Shown in pieces: positions 41,002 to 49,546 of a DNA stretch of 52,864 nucleotides. The stretch comes from Hyphomonadaceae bacterium (GTDB lineage: Bacteria; Pseudomonadota; Alphaproteobacteria; Caulobacterales; Hyphomonadaceae). The first letter of the stretch is position 1; every line of letters begins with the position of its first letter. The translations under genes and the position numbers were made by a program. The stretch is from the NCBI GenBank assembly GCA_030697555.1, contig JAUYPV010000026.1, positions 1 to 52,864 of the forward strand, in the 5' to 3' direction. The notes below the pieces were generated by a model. That model did not search any database, had not been told where the DNA came from, and saw nothing but the letters and a program-made list of their open reading frames with translations.

Positions 41002-44000
41002 CACGCCTGCGCCCTCCCTCCGGTTGGGCGATCCGCCTCACGCTCGCGGGCGCGATGGTGGCTGGCGTAGCTGCGCCCGCGTTTGCGGACCGTCCCGTCA
41101 CGCTCTCCTTCAAGGAAACGCAGGGCTATGGCCGCATCACTGTAAAGTGGGGCGATGGCGATGAGAACGCGCCGAAGATCGCTGCCACAGTCGAAGGCAA
41201 CGACCAGGTGCTGGTTCTCCGCTTCGACCAGAAAGTCACCGTCAATCTCGAAGCCCTCAAGCAAGGCCTGCCGAGCTGGGCTGCCGCCACGCGCATGGAC
41301 GCCGACGGCAAGACCGCCCGCATCGGCCTCAAGCAGCCATCGCGTCTCCACGTCTCGACCTCGATCGATCTCGCCGCGGTCGATCTGGTGCCGAAGGAAC
41401 TGAAGGCCAACCCGCCCGGCGTCGTCTCGCCGCTCGCCGCCAAGCGCGCCGCGGAAGCCGAAGCAAAACGCGTCTCTGCGATTCCCGCGCCCGTCGCGAT
41501 GGAAAATCTCGAAGTGCGCGGCAGCCACGCGGCTGATTCCTCGCGCATCGCCTTCTATTGGCCAGGTAAGGTCTCCTACAAGGTCGCGGGCCAGGAAGAG
41601 GGCGTGTTGAAGCTCCTCTTCTCCAGACGCGCCAAGGCGGATCTCGCCTACCTCCACATCACGCCGCCGCCGAACCTTGCTGACTTCCAAGCCGAGAATA
41701 CCGACAAGGGCTATCTCGTCACCATCACCTCGAAGGACAAGTTCCCGATCAAGCACTTCCTCGAAGGCGAGGTGCTGGTCATCGACATCACCAAGCCTCC
41801 TCCGCCGGTTGATCCGCAGGACCACGCCGCTAAACCGGCGGCGAAGGCCGAGACCAAGGCGCCGCCCAAGCCGGAACCGGTCGCCGCCAAGGCCGAGGAA
41901 AAACCCATCCTGCTCCCGCCGCCCAAGGCGCTGCTCAAGAGTGACGAGGAAATCGCCGCTGAAGCCAAGGCGAAAACAGCCGCCGACGAGAAGGCGATGG
42001 CTGATGCAACGCTCGGCGGGCCGGAGCGTGTCACCGACATGTCAAGCAACTGGGCCGATCCCGCGCCACGCAGCGGCGTCGTCGACGTCAAGATCGGCCC
42101 GCTGGTCAATGGTCTTGAGCTGGAAGCGACCTTCGCCGCGCCGGCACCCGCCGCCGTGTTCTCGCGCGGCTCGGCGGTGTGGGCCGTTTTCGCCGCCAAC
42201 GCCGACCTCAAGATCGACCAGACGCAATTGCCCACCGGCTATCGCGTCCGCACCATGCGCGGCAAGAACGCCACCATGCTGCGGATCGAGGCGCCGAAAG
42301 GCCTCACGGTTTCGGCCGAGTCGTCGGACTCGAGCTGGACCATCCGTCTTGCGCCTTCGGCCCTCAAGCCGCAGCGCTTTCTCAAGCCCGAGCGCAGGTC
42401 CGGCGACGGCGCGCGCGCGCGCATCGAAACCATGCTGGTCGGCGCCACCGGCCTTGTCTGGTTCGAGGATCCGGTGATCGGCGACATGGTCGCCGCCGCT
42501 GTCTCCTATGGCCCGTCGTCGGCATCGCCAACGCCGCGCGATTTCGTCGAAGCTTCCCTGCCTGCGACCGCGCACGGCCTCGCCATTTCACCGAAGTCGG
42601 ACAATGTCGGCGTCACCATCGAGGGCGAACGCGTCGTCGTCTCGATGCTCGCCGGAGCGCAGACCGTTCCCGACACGCCAGCCGACAAGAAAACCGAACT
42701 GCCGAAGGTCGCCGCCAATCCGGCCTTCATCGACTTCGCCAATTGGGGGCAGGGCGAAGGCCCGGAGTTCTTCAAGAAGCAATCGAAACTCGAAGCCGTC
42801 GCTGCCGAGGTCGATCCCGCCACCGCCGAAGGCGGCGCGGCGATGATCGATCTCGTCCGCTTCTATCTCGGCCACGAGATGGATCTCGAAGCGCTCGGCG
42901 TGCTGAAGGTTGCAGTGGAAGAGCGCCCCGAACTCGAACAGGACCCTGTCTTTCTCGGCCTGCGTGGCGCCGCCAACTACATGGCGAACCGCCTGGCGCC
43001 GGCCGATGAAGATCTCTCCCGTGGCGCGCTGCGCGGCGACCGCTCCGCCTCGCTGTGGCGCGCTCTGGTCGCGGTCGAACGTTCCGAATGGGAACGCGCG
43101 GGCGATTTTTTCCGTACGGCGGGCGACCAGGTCTTCGCCTATCCGCCGAGCAAGTCGGCCACTTTCTCCGCCGCCTGGGCAGAGGCCGCGCTTCACACCA
43201 ACGACTACGATGTCGCGCGCCGCAACGCCGAACAGGCCATCGCCAATGGTGACAAGGAAACGAAGGAACGCGGCCAGCTGGTGCTGGCCGGCCTGACCGC
43301 AGTGATCGACGGGGCCGGCGCCGCCTACCCCGAATTCGAACGTCTCTCCAAGGAAGCCTCTGAGCCCGTGGCCGTACGCGCCGAACTGAGGCGTCTCGAG
43401 CTCGGCGTCATCGCCGGCAAGATGACCGCCAACGACGCGGCCGGCGAACTCGAATCCCTCCGCTATCGCTGGCGTGGCGATGACGTGGAAATGTCGACCG
43501 TCGGCATCCTCGCCGATCAGTATATGCGCGTCGGCCGCTTCCGCGACGCCCTGCTGCTGGCGCAGTCGACCGCCCTGCGCGACGCCGACGCCACAGGTGC
43601 ACGCGAACTCCGCATCCGCCTGTCCGACTACTTCCGCCGCCTCTTCCTCAACGGCGAGGCCGACCGGCTCGACCCGATCCAGGCGCTCGCCCTGTTCTAC
43701 GAATTCGCCGACGACCTGACGCCGATCGGCACGGACGGCGACCAGATGGTGCGCAAGCTCGCCCAGCGCCTCGTAGCATTCGACCTGCTCGAACCCGCCG
43801 CGCAGCTCCTGCAGTACCAGGTCGACAACCGCATGCGCGGCGTCGGCAAGGCGGCAATCGCCGTCGACCTCGCCACCATCTATCTCTGGGACAAGCGCCC
43901 CGACCGTGCGCTCGCCGCCATCAACTCGACGCGCCTGCCAGGCGTGCCGCCGGAGCTGGCGCTGGAACGCCGCCTGCTCGAAGCCGCCGCCTATCGCGAT

Positions 44001-44474
44001 CTCGGCCGCTACGACCACGTGATCGAACTGGTCGAACCGCTCGCGGGCGCCGAAGCCAAATCGCTTCTCGCCGAAGCCTATTGGCGCGACCGCAAATGGG
44101 CGGAATCGACAAAAGCCTTCATGTCGATGCTGCCGCCGCCGGGCGACGCCATGGCGAAGGACGCCGACATCGCCCTCAAGGCCGCCATCGCCGCGCGCAT
44201 GGCCAAGGACCCGGCGTTGATCGCGGATCTTCGCCGCTATGCCGGCGCCTTCGCTGGCAGCCCCAACAAGCCGAGCTTCGATCTCATCACGTCGCAATCG
44301 GATGGTTCCGGCGCCGCGCTCTCCGAAGCGGTCCGCCGTCTTGCCGATGCGCCGCGCGTCGATGCCTTCTCCGGCGCTCTGAAGAAGCGTTTCGAAGCGC
44401 CCAAGGCCATGCCGGCAAAGCCCGCTCTGGATCAGAGCGCCGCCGCCGCGCCAGCCGCGGGCGGCGCGCAGTAG
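40998..44474 (+). CDS. Giant periplasmic AMIN-like/TPR protein of the fliL operon
   Basis: A 1158-aa exported protein. Signal peptide about 1-31 (PAFADRPVTL). Then three beta-rich modules of AMIN-like look, at about 32-130 (VTLSFKETQGYGRITVKWGDG), 165-275 (SSRIAFYWPGKVSYKVAGQEEGVLKLLFSR) and 370-460 (GPLVNGLELEATFAAPAPAAVFSRGSAVWAVF), with Pro/Ala/Lys linkers between, and a long helical TPR/SEL1-like part (about 620-1080) with repeated pairs such as WRALVAVERSEWERAGDFFRTAGDQVFAYPPSKSATFSAAWAEAALHTNDYDVARRN. AMIN modules bind peptidoglycan or secretins in other proteins. GTG 40998 overlaps motE-like by 4 nt, so it belongs to the fliL operon. Likely a scaffold at the flagellar base; not known. 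Confidence 0.8.
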   Translation: MTRLRPPSGWAIRLTLAGAMVAGVAAPAFADRPVTLSFKETQGYGRITVKWGDGDENAPKIAATVEGNDQVLVLRFDQKVTVNLEALKQGLPSWAAATRMDADGKTARIGLKQPSRLHVSTSIDLAAVDLVPKELKANPPGVVSPLAAKRAAEAEAKRVSAIPAPVAMENLEVRGSHAADSSRIAFYWPGKVSYKVAGQEEGVLKLLFSRRAKADLAYLHITPPPNLADFQAENTDKGYLVTITSKDKFPIKHFLEGEVLVIDITKPPPPVDPQDHAAKPAAKAETKAPPKPEPVAAKAEEKPILLPPPKALLKSDEEIAAEAKAKTAADEKAMADATLGGPERVTDMSSNWADPAPRSGVVDVKIGPLVNGLELEATFAAPAPAAVFSRGSAVWAVFAANADLKIDQTQLPTGYRVRTMRGKNATMLRIEAPKGLTVSAESSDSSWTIRLAPSALKPQRFLKPERRSGDGARARIETMLVGATGLVWFEDPVIGDMVAAAVSYGPSSASPTPRDFVEASLPATAHGLAISPKSDNVGVTIEGERVVVSMLAGAQTVPDTPADKKTELPKVAANPAFIDFANWGQGEGPEFFKKQSKLEAVAAEVDPATAEGGAAMIDLVRFYLGHEMDLEALGVLKVAVEERPELEQDPVFLGLRGAANYMANRLAPADEDLSRGALRGDRSASLWRALVAVERSEWERAGDFFRTAGDQVFAYPPSKSATFSAAWAEAALHTNDYDVARRNAEQAIANGDKETKERGQLVLAGLTAVIDGAGAAYPEFERLSKEASEPVAVRAELRRLELGVIAGKMTANDAAGELESLRYRWRGDDVEMSTVGILADQYMRVGRFRDALLLAQSTALRDADATGARELRIRLSDYFRRLFLNGEADRLDPIQALALFYEFADDLTPIGTDGDQMVRKLAQRLVAFDLLEPAAQLLQYQVDNRMRGVGKAAIAVDLATIYLWDKRPDRALAAINSTRLPGVPPELALERRLLEAAAYRDLGRYDHVIELVEPLAGAEAKSLLAEAYWRDRKWAESTKAFMSMLPPPGDAMAKDADIALKAAIAARMAKDPALIADLRRYAGAFAGSPNKPSFDLITSQSDGSGAALSEAVRRLADAPRVDAFSGALKKRFEAPKAMPAKPALDQSAAAAPAAGGAQ

Positions 44475-44477
44475 GCC

Positions 44478-45392
44478 CTAGAGTCCGTCGTCCTTCGTGC
44501 CAGGCGCGCCCAGCTCCAGCCCAGCAAAGTCGAACAGCTCGCCATCCATCAGGTGCGACGGCCGCACATGCGCCAGCGCGCGCGACATGATCTGCCGCTT
44601 GCCGGGGTTCTTGCGCTCCCACTCGTCCAGCATGGATTTCACCGCCATGCGCTGCAGGCCTTCCTGAGAGCCGCAGAGATTGCAGGGAATGATCGGAAAC
44701 TGCATCAGCCCCGCAAATTTCCGGATGTCCTCCTCGGCGCAGCCGATCAGCGGCCGCAGCACGTAGACATCGCCCGCATCGTTCACCAGCTTCGGCGGCA
44801 TCGCCGCCAGCCGCCCCCCATGCAGGAAGTTGAGCATGAAGGTCTCAAGCGAGTCGTCGCGATGATGGCCCAGCACCACCGCCTCGCATCCTTCCTCACG
44901 CGCCACGCGGTAGAGAATTCCGCGGCGCAGGCGCGAGCACAGTGAGCAGTACGTGTTCGTCGCCGGAACCTTCTCCGTGACGATCGAATATGTATCTTCG
45001 GCGATGATGCGGTATGGCACGCCGACGCGCGCGAGATAGTTCGGCAGTACGTCCTTCGGAAAACCTGGCTGGCCCTGGTCGAGATTGCAGGCCAGCAGGT
45101 CGACCGGCAGCGCGCCCTGCCACTGCAGGTCCAGCAGCACCGAGAGCAGGGTGTAGCTGTCCTTGCCCCCCGACAGGCACACCAGCCACCGCGGCCGCTT
45201 CGCCCCCGCAACGCCTCCCGCCGGCGCCATGCCGAACGCGCGGATGGCTTCCTGCGTCTGGCGCACCAGCCGCTTCCGCAGCTTGCGGAACGTCACGCTC
45301 TCGGGCGCGCCGGCGAACACGGGATGAAGCGGCGAGAATTCCGCAACCTCTTCGCCGTCTTCACTCGGGGTTTGGGTAAGGTCGTCTGCCAT
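44478..45392 (-). CDS. ttcA: tRNA 2-thiocytidine biosynthesis protein TtcA
   Basis: A 304-aa PP-loop enzyme that thiolates cytidine 32 of tRNAs. PP-loop SGGKDS (74-79); Cys pairs [12 protein letters not shown] and [18 protein letters not shown] that bind the iron-sulphur cluster; [31 protein letters not shown]-terminal 45 residues are variable. ATG 45392 is chosen from two in-frame Met codons. Converges with the AMIN/TPR gene by 3 nt. A TATAAT -10 (plus strand 45457-45462) lies upstream. Confidence 0.93.
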   Translation of the reverse strand: MADDLTQTPSEDGEEVAEFSPLHPVFAGAPESVTFRKLRKRLVRQTQEAIRAFGMAPAGGVAGAKRPRWLVCLSGGKDSYTLLSVLLDLQWQGALPVDLLACNLDQGQPGFPKDVLPNYLARVGVPYRIIAEDTYSIVTEKVPATNTYCSLCSRLRRGILYRVAREEGCEAVVLGHHRDDSLETFMLNFLHGGRLAAMPPKLVNDAGDVYVLRPLIGCAEEDIRKFAGLMQFPIIPCNLCGSQEGLQRMAVKSMLDEWERKNPGKRQIMSRALAHVRPSHLMDGELFDFAGLELGAPGTKDDGL

Positions 45393-45456
45393 GGAGCGGC
45401 TTGTAGTGCCTTTGCGCGGAGCGCGAAACGGTTCCGCCAATCAATATGCTAGAAGC

Positions 45457-45462
45457 AAATTA
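45457..45462 (-). promoter_or_regulatory. Probable -10 element of ttcA
   Basis: Minus-strand TATAAT, a perfect hexamer, 65 nt upstream of the ttcA start. A clear -35 is not seen at the right distance, so the call is tentative. The gap 45393-45482 is otherwise unremarkable. Confidence 0.35.
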
Positions 45463-45482
45463 TAGCTCGCTCGCTGGCGCCG

Positions 45483-46232
45483 TTATATGGGCGGACCCGC
45501 CATGAAGCTCTCGACAAGGGAGCCCGCGAGCATCCGCCAGCCGTCCACCAGCACGAAGAAGATCAGCTTGAACGGCAGCGAGATCGTCACCGGCGGCAGC
45601 ATCATCATGCCCATCGCCATCAGGATCGACGACACGACAAGATCGATCACCAGGAAGGGCAGGAATACCATGAAGCCGATCTCGAACGCCCGTTTCAGTT
45701 CCGAGATCATGAAGGCCGGCGCCAGCACGTGGAACGGCGCCTGCTCCGGGCTCTGAAGATTCTGGATCTTGGCCATGTTGGCGAAGAGCGCCACGTCTTC
45801 AGGGTTTACATGCTCTCCCATGAAGGCCTGCACCGGCCCCAGCGTCCGCGGGATCGCCTCTTCCAGCGTGATCGATTCCGCCATGTAGGGCGCAATGCCC
45901 GCTTCGTAGGCCGCCGAGAAGGTCGGCGCCATCACGAAGGCGGTGAGGAACAGCGACAGCGAGATCACCACCGAGTTCGGCGGCGCGTTCTGCAGGCCGA
46001 TCGCCGTGCGCAGCAGCGACAGCACCACCACGATCCGCACGAACGAAGTGGTCATCACGAGAATGGACGGCGCCAGCGACAGCACCGTGATCGCGGCAAT
46101 GAGCTGTACGATGCCAGAGGTCAGTCCCTGACCCGTGCCGAGATCCACCGACACGGTCTGCGGCAGCGCCTCGGGTGTGACGACTGCCACGACGGCCGCA
46201 ACCGACAGAATCCGAACAACGCGACCGATCAT
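45483..46232 (-). CDS. fliP: Flagellar export gate protein FliP
   Basis: A 249-aa integral membrane protein of the type III export gate: signal-like N-terminus (about 1-24), TM helices including IVQLIAAITVLSLAPSILVMTTSFVRIVVVLSLLRTAIGLQNAPPNSVVISLSLFLTAFVMAPTF, then LAPAFMISELKRAFEIGFMVFLPFLVIDLVVSSILMAMGMMMLPPVTISLPFKLIFFVLVDGWRMLAGSL. Complete family signature. Overlaps fliO by 4 nt. fliQ and fliR, usually close by, are not in the window. Confidence 0.97.
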   Translation of the reverse strand: MIGRVVRILSVAAVVAVVTPEALPQTVSVDLGTGQGLTSGIVQLIAAITVLSLAPSILVMTTSFVRIVVVLSLLRTAIGLQNAPPNSVVISLSLFLTAFVMAPTFSAAYEAGIAPYMAESITLEEAIPRTLGPVQAFMGEHVNPEDVALFANMAKIQNLQSPEQAPFHVLAPAFMISELKRAFEIGFMVFLPFLVIDLVVSSILMAMGMMMLPPVTISLPFKLIFFVLVDGWRMLAGSLVESFMAGPPI

Positions 46233-46564
46233 GAGCCGGCCTCGTCATTGGCCGCTTCGGGCGTCTTGCTGTCGGTCTTGCCATCGGGCTTAGCAGGCGA
46301 GAGCGGCGCGACACGGCTGGCGATCAGCACGTCATTGGCTGGCCCCAGGCTCATCAGGTGATCGCGCCCGTCCCAGCGGATCACCGCCAGCTTGCGCCGC
46401 ATGTCGAGCGAGCGCCATTCGACGACGCGCAGGTCGGACGCGTCTTGCCCCACCTTGATGCCTAGCGTGCCGCCATACTTGCGAAGCAGCCAGGCAAAGC
46501 CCAGCAGGATGCCCAGCACGAAGGCGAGCGCGGCGATGGCCTTGAGGGCGTCGAAAATGTCCAT
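46229..46564 (-). CDS. fliO: Flagellar protein FliO
   Basis: A 111-aa protein with one transmembrane helix (about 8-27, AIAALAFVLGILLGFAWLLRKYGG) and the short FliO soluble domain (LRVVEWRSLDMRRKLAVIRWDGRDHLMSLGPANDVLIAS), then a charged tail. FliO helps assemble the FliP pentamer. Its stop overlaps the fliP start (ATGA). Divergent from flgB, sharing the 168-nt control region. Confidence 0.92.
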   Translation of the reverse strand: MDIFDALKAIAALAFVLGILLGFAWLLRKYGGTLGIKVGQDASDLRVVEWRSLDMRRKLAVIRWDGRDHLMSLGPANDVLIASRVAPLSPAKPDGKTDSKTPEAANDEAGS

Positions 46565-46621
46565 GTTCAGGACTGGCCGCTGTTTCCCCGGCCATTCGGG
46601 CCGGTTCCGGTTTCACATAAC

Positions 46622-46631
46622 GGGTTAACCC
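46622..46631. promoter_or_regulatory. GGGTTAACCC palindrome in the fliO/flgB gap
   Basis: Perfect 10-bp palindrome, 58 nt upstream of the fliO start on the minus strand, containing a CtrA-like TTAACC half-site on each strand. Confidence 0.35.
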
Positions 46632-46676
46632 TTCGGAAAAGCCGGTAAACGACACGTTAACGAAACGGGGCGGCCC

Positions 46677-46691
46677 TTAATCGCGCCTTAA
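46677..46691 (+). promoter_or_regulatory. CtrA box upstream of flgB
   Basis: TTAA-TCGCGCC-TTAA, exact match to TTAA-N7-TTAA, ending 41 nt before flgB. This is the same spacing as the box before fliX. It suggests CtrA starts the flgBC-fliE operon. Confidence 0.75.
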
Positions 46692-46732
46692 GGAAACAGG
46701 TCGAATTTGCCTAGTGAAACGCGAGGCGGCCC

Positions 46733-47161
46733 ATGCCCGATCCGACCAAGATGCCAGTCTTCTCGATGATGAAGGCGCGCCTGCAGATGCTGGGCGAACG
46801 CCAGAAAGTCATCGCCGAGAACGTCGCCAACGTATCCACGCCGGGCTTCGTCCCGAAGGACATCGACCAGGACGGCTTCGCTGCGACCTTGCAGCGCATG
46901 GCCGGGCAGGCGAGCGGCCCCGGCCGCACCGCCATGGTCGCCACCCAGGCCGGCCACATGGCGCCCCCGGGCGGCGCCTCGCTCGGCATCAGTTCGAAGA
47001 GAACACCCGACTCCGAAACCACGCTCGACGGCAACGCCGTGGTGGTCGAGGAGCAGATGATGAAGATCGCCGAAACCCGAATGGATTTCGAGACCATGGT
47101 TGGCCTTTACCAGAAGAGTCTGGGCCTGCTGCGGCTGGCGTCGCGCTCACCGACCCGGTGA
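46733..47161 (+). CDS. flgB: Proximal rod protein FlgB
   Basis: A 142-aa rod protein: MPVFSMMKARLQMLGERQKVIAENVANVSTPGFVPKDIDQDGF at the front and DGNAVVVEEQMMKIAETRMDFETMVGLYQKSLGLLRLASRS at the end, both FlgB signatures. Exported by the flagellar gate, no signal peptide. First gene of flgB-flgC-fliE. AGGCGG lies 3-8 nt before ATG 46733. Confidence 0.95.
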   Translation: MPDPTKMPVFSMMKARLQMLGERQKVIAENVANVSTPGFVPKDIDQDGFAATLQRMAGQASGPGRTAMVATQAGHMAPPGGASLGISSKRTPDSETTLDGNAVVVEEQMMKIAETRMDFETMVGLYQKSLGLLRLASRSPTR

Positions 47162-47187
47162 AGCGCTAGCGCCTCTAGGAGACAAAC

Positions 47188-47604
47188 ATGTCCTCCGAAC
47201 TCATCTCCGCCATGTCGGCGGCGGCGACCGGATTGCGCGCGCAGACCGTGCGCATCCGCATCTCCGCAGAGAACCTTGCCAACGCCGACACCACGGCCTC
47301 GACGCCCGGCGGCGATCCGTACCGCCGCAAGGCGCCGGTGTTCCGTACATTCTACGATCGAGAGATCCACGCCGACACGGTGAAAGTCACCGGCTCGCGC
47401 CTCGACACCACGCCCTTCCCGGAAAAGTACGATCCCTCCCACCCCGCCGCCGACGCGCGCGGCTATGTGAAGACGTCGAACGTCTCCGCCCTCATCGAGA
47501 TGGCGGATCTTCGCGAGGCGCAACGCGCCTACGAAGCCAACCTCAACGTCATCGAGTCGAGCCGCGCCATGATGCTCGGCGTCGTCGGCCTCCTGAAAGC
47601 GTAG
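47188..47604 (+). CDS. flgC: Proximal rod protein FlgC
   Basis: A 138-aa rod protein: SELISAMSAAATGLRAQTVRIRISAENLANADTTASTPGGDPYRRKAPVFRTF and the end YVKTSNVSALIEMADLREAQRAYEANLNVIESSRAMMLGVVGLLKA. Family signatures complete. Starts 26 nt after flgB with AGGAG 7 nt upstream of ATG 47188. Confidence 0.96.
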   Translation: MSSELISAMSAAATGLRAQTVRIRISAENLANADTTASTPGGDPYRRKAPVFRTFYDREIHADTVKVTGSRLDTTPFPEKYDPSHPAADARGYVKTSNVSALIEMADLREAQRAYEANLNVIESSRAMMLGVVGLLKA

Positions 47605-47614
47605 GAACAGCTAG

Positions 47615-47926
47615 ATGTCCGATCTCGGTGTTTCAGCGATGAAGGCCTACGCCAACACGGCGCAGGCGATCTCGGGTAGCGGCGGCGCCCAACCGGCGCA
47701 GGGCATCGGCCCGGCCTTCGGCGATCTCCTCAACTCCGCCGTCGGCTCCGTCGGCCAGGCCGGCGCCATGGCCGAAGGCGCGATCACCAACGCCGCCATG
47801 GGCAAGGCGGATCTCGTCGACGTGGTGACAGCCGTCGCCGCCGCCGAGGCCACGCTCGAAACCGTCATCGCCGTGCGAGACGAGGTCATCAAGGCCTACC
47901 AGGACATCATGCGGATGCCGATCTAG
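47615..47926 (+). CDS. fliE: Flagellar basal-body junction protein FliE
   Basis: A 103-aa protein linking the MS-ring to the rod: variable N-terminus, then FGDLLNSAVGSVGQAGAMAEGAITNAAMGKADLVDVVTAVAAAEATLETVIAVRDEVIKAYQDIMRMPI, the FliE domain. Follows flgC by 10 nt. In Caulobacter fliE is followed by fliQ-fliR; here the operon ends and an esterase gene follows after 156 nt. Confidence 0.94.
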   Translation: MSDLGVSAMKAYANTAQAISGSGGAQPAQGIGPAFGDLLNSAVGSVGQAGAMAEGAITNAAMGKADLVDVVTAVAAAEATLETVIAVRDEVIKAYQDIMRMPI

Positions 47927-48031
47927 CGGCGTTATTTGCTGCCGCGGCGTGGCCGATCTCGCATTCGTGCGCGCCATGGAGCGCGCGATGCGTTTTACCT
48001 GTCCGCGACTCCGGGTCTATAACGCGCTCGA

Positions 48032-48061
48032 AACCCGACCGAGCGGGACGGCCCGGCGGAA
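48032..48061 (+). promoter_or_regulatory. Possible promoter of the carboxylesterase gene
   Basis: TTTACC about 18 nt before TATAAC (within the 47990-48030 stretch, GTCTATAACG at about 48014-48023), followed by GGGGAGAG 5 nt before the start codon. Spacing and bases are imperfect. A GCGCGC hairpin upstream (about 47971-47988) could end the fliE transcript. Confidence 0.25.
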
Positions 48062-48082
48062 AGCATTGACGGGGAGAGAAAC

Positions 48083-49546
48083 ATGAAACGTCTGCTCGCG
48101 GGCGCACTTGCGCTAGGCTTCATCAGCGCCTGTGCCGCCGGGCCAGAACTCACCACGGCGGCCGCCGACGGCAAGCCACGCGCCAAGGTCGCCAGCGGCG
48201 TTCTGGTCGGCGAAGCCTCCGAGGGCATCGTCAGCTACCAGGGCATTCCTTTCGCCGCGTCGCCGGTCGGCGACCTCCGCTGGAAAGCCCCGCAGCCCGT
48301 CGCGAGCTGGACTGGCGAACGCGCCGCTACCGAATCCGGCCCGAGTTGCGCGCAGAACTCCCGCCTCGGTGCTGAAGCGACGGTCTCTGAGGACTGCCTC
48401 TATCTCAACGTCTTCGCGCCGAAGGATGCGAAGAAGACACCGGTGATGGTGTGGATCCATGGCGGCTCCAACCTCAATGGCTCCGGTTCGATCTACAACG
48501 GCGCCGCCTTCGCGAAGAGCGGCGTCGTCATGGTGACGATCAACTACCGCATGGGTGCGCTCGGCTTCTGCGCCCACCCGGAACTCACCAAGGCTGCGGC
48601 CAAGGCCGACCCGCTCGCCAACTATGGCCTGATGGACCAGACCGCCGCGCTGCAATGGGTGCAGAAGAACATTTCGGCGTTCGGCGGCGATCCGAACAAA
48701 GTCACTGTGTTCGGCGAGTCGGCCGGCGCGATCGACATCTATGCGCTGCTCGGCCTCAAATCTTCGAAAGGCCTGTTCCACCAGGCGATGCTCGAATCCA
48801 ACATCACCTGGGGCGCCTCCGCGCCGCTTGTCGAAGCTGAAGCCGACGGCAAGGCGCTGGTCGTCCGCGCCGGCGCCGCCGAGACCGCAACGCTCGCCGA
48901 CCTCAAGGCCATCCCCGCCGACAAGCTGGTTGCCGCCGCCAATGGCGCGCGCTTCCCGATCGTCGACGGGCGCTACATGACCGAGACATCGCTCTCGGCC
49001 ATGGCCAACAAGCATACGATGGACGTGCCGCTCATCGTCGGCTCCAACAGCTACGAAGCCTCGCTCGCCCGCCAGCTGCAGGGCGAAGCTCAAACGGCCT
49101 GGACCAATTCCCAGGCTGGCGCGCCCGCCCGTTTCATCGCCGCCAAGTCCGCCGACGGCAAGCCGAGCTGGCTCTACTTCTTCTCCTACGTCGCCACCGA
49201 ACGCCGCACGCCGGATTCGCCCGGCGCCGCCCACGCCGCCGAAATCTCCTACGTCTTCGGCGGCCAGATGCGATCCGCGGGCGCGCCTCCCGCCGCCGCC
49301 AACAGCTCCCTCGCTGCTCCGCCGACGCCTACGGAAGAAGACAAGGCGATGGCCGTGCTGATGCACTCCTGCTGGGTCGGCTTCGCCAGGACGGGCGAGC
49401 CTAAATGCGCTTCGGGCCCTGCCTGGCCGAAATACACGGCCAGCGCCGACCAGCTCATGGAGTTCGGCGCACCGTCCGGCGTCCGCACCAACTTCCGCAA
49501 GGACGCGCTCGACAAGGCGCAGATGGCAGAAGCCGGTGCGAAATAG
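48083..49546 (+). CDS. Type-B carboxylesterase, lipoprotein
   Basis: A 487-aa alpha/beta-hydrolase with lipoprotein signal (FISAC, Cys17). Family landmarks: YQGIPFAASPVGDLRWKAPQP (52-72), EDCLYLNVFAP (103-113), oxyanion HGG (126-128), nucleophile Ser213 in FGESAGAIDIY, and His in PGAAHAAEISYVFGG near the C-terminus. It would hydrolyse esters in the periplasm; substrate unknown. ATG 48083 has GGGGAGAG upstream. Ends with zero gap against the convergent citrate synthase gene. Confidence 0.92.
   Translation: MKRLLAGALALGFISACAAGPELTTAAADGKPRAKVASGVLVGEASEGIVSYQGIPFAASPVGDLRWKAPQPVASWTGERAATESGPSCAQNSRLGAEATVSEDCLYLNVFAPKDAKKTPVMVWIHGGSNLNGSGSIYNGAAFAKSGVVMVTINYRMGALGFCAHPELTKAAAKADPLANYGLMDQTAALQWVQKNISAFGGDPNKVTVFGESAGAIDIYALLGLKSSKGLFHQAMLESNITWGASAPLVEAEADGKALVVRAGAAETATLADLKAIPADKLVAAANGARFPIVDGRYMTETSLSAMANKHTMDVPLIVGSNSYEASLARQLQGEAQTAWTNSQAGAPARFIAAKSADGKPSWLYFFSYVATERRTPDSPGAAHAAEISYVFGGQMRSAGAPPAAANSSLAAPPTPTEEDKAMAVLMHSCWVGFARTGEPKCASGPAWPKYTASADQLMEFGAPSGVRTNFRKDALDKAQMAEAGAK

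Noticed and set aside
42588-44297. 569-codon minus-strand frame opposite the AMIN/TPR gene
   Set aside because: Shadow of a continuous 1158-codon frame with signal peptide and operon overlap.
48113-49366. 417-codon minus-strand frame opposite the carboxylesterase
   Set aside because: Shadow; the plus frame has GESAG and all esterase landmarks.
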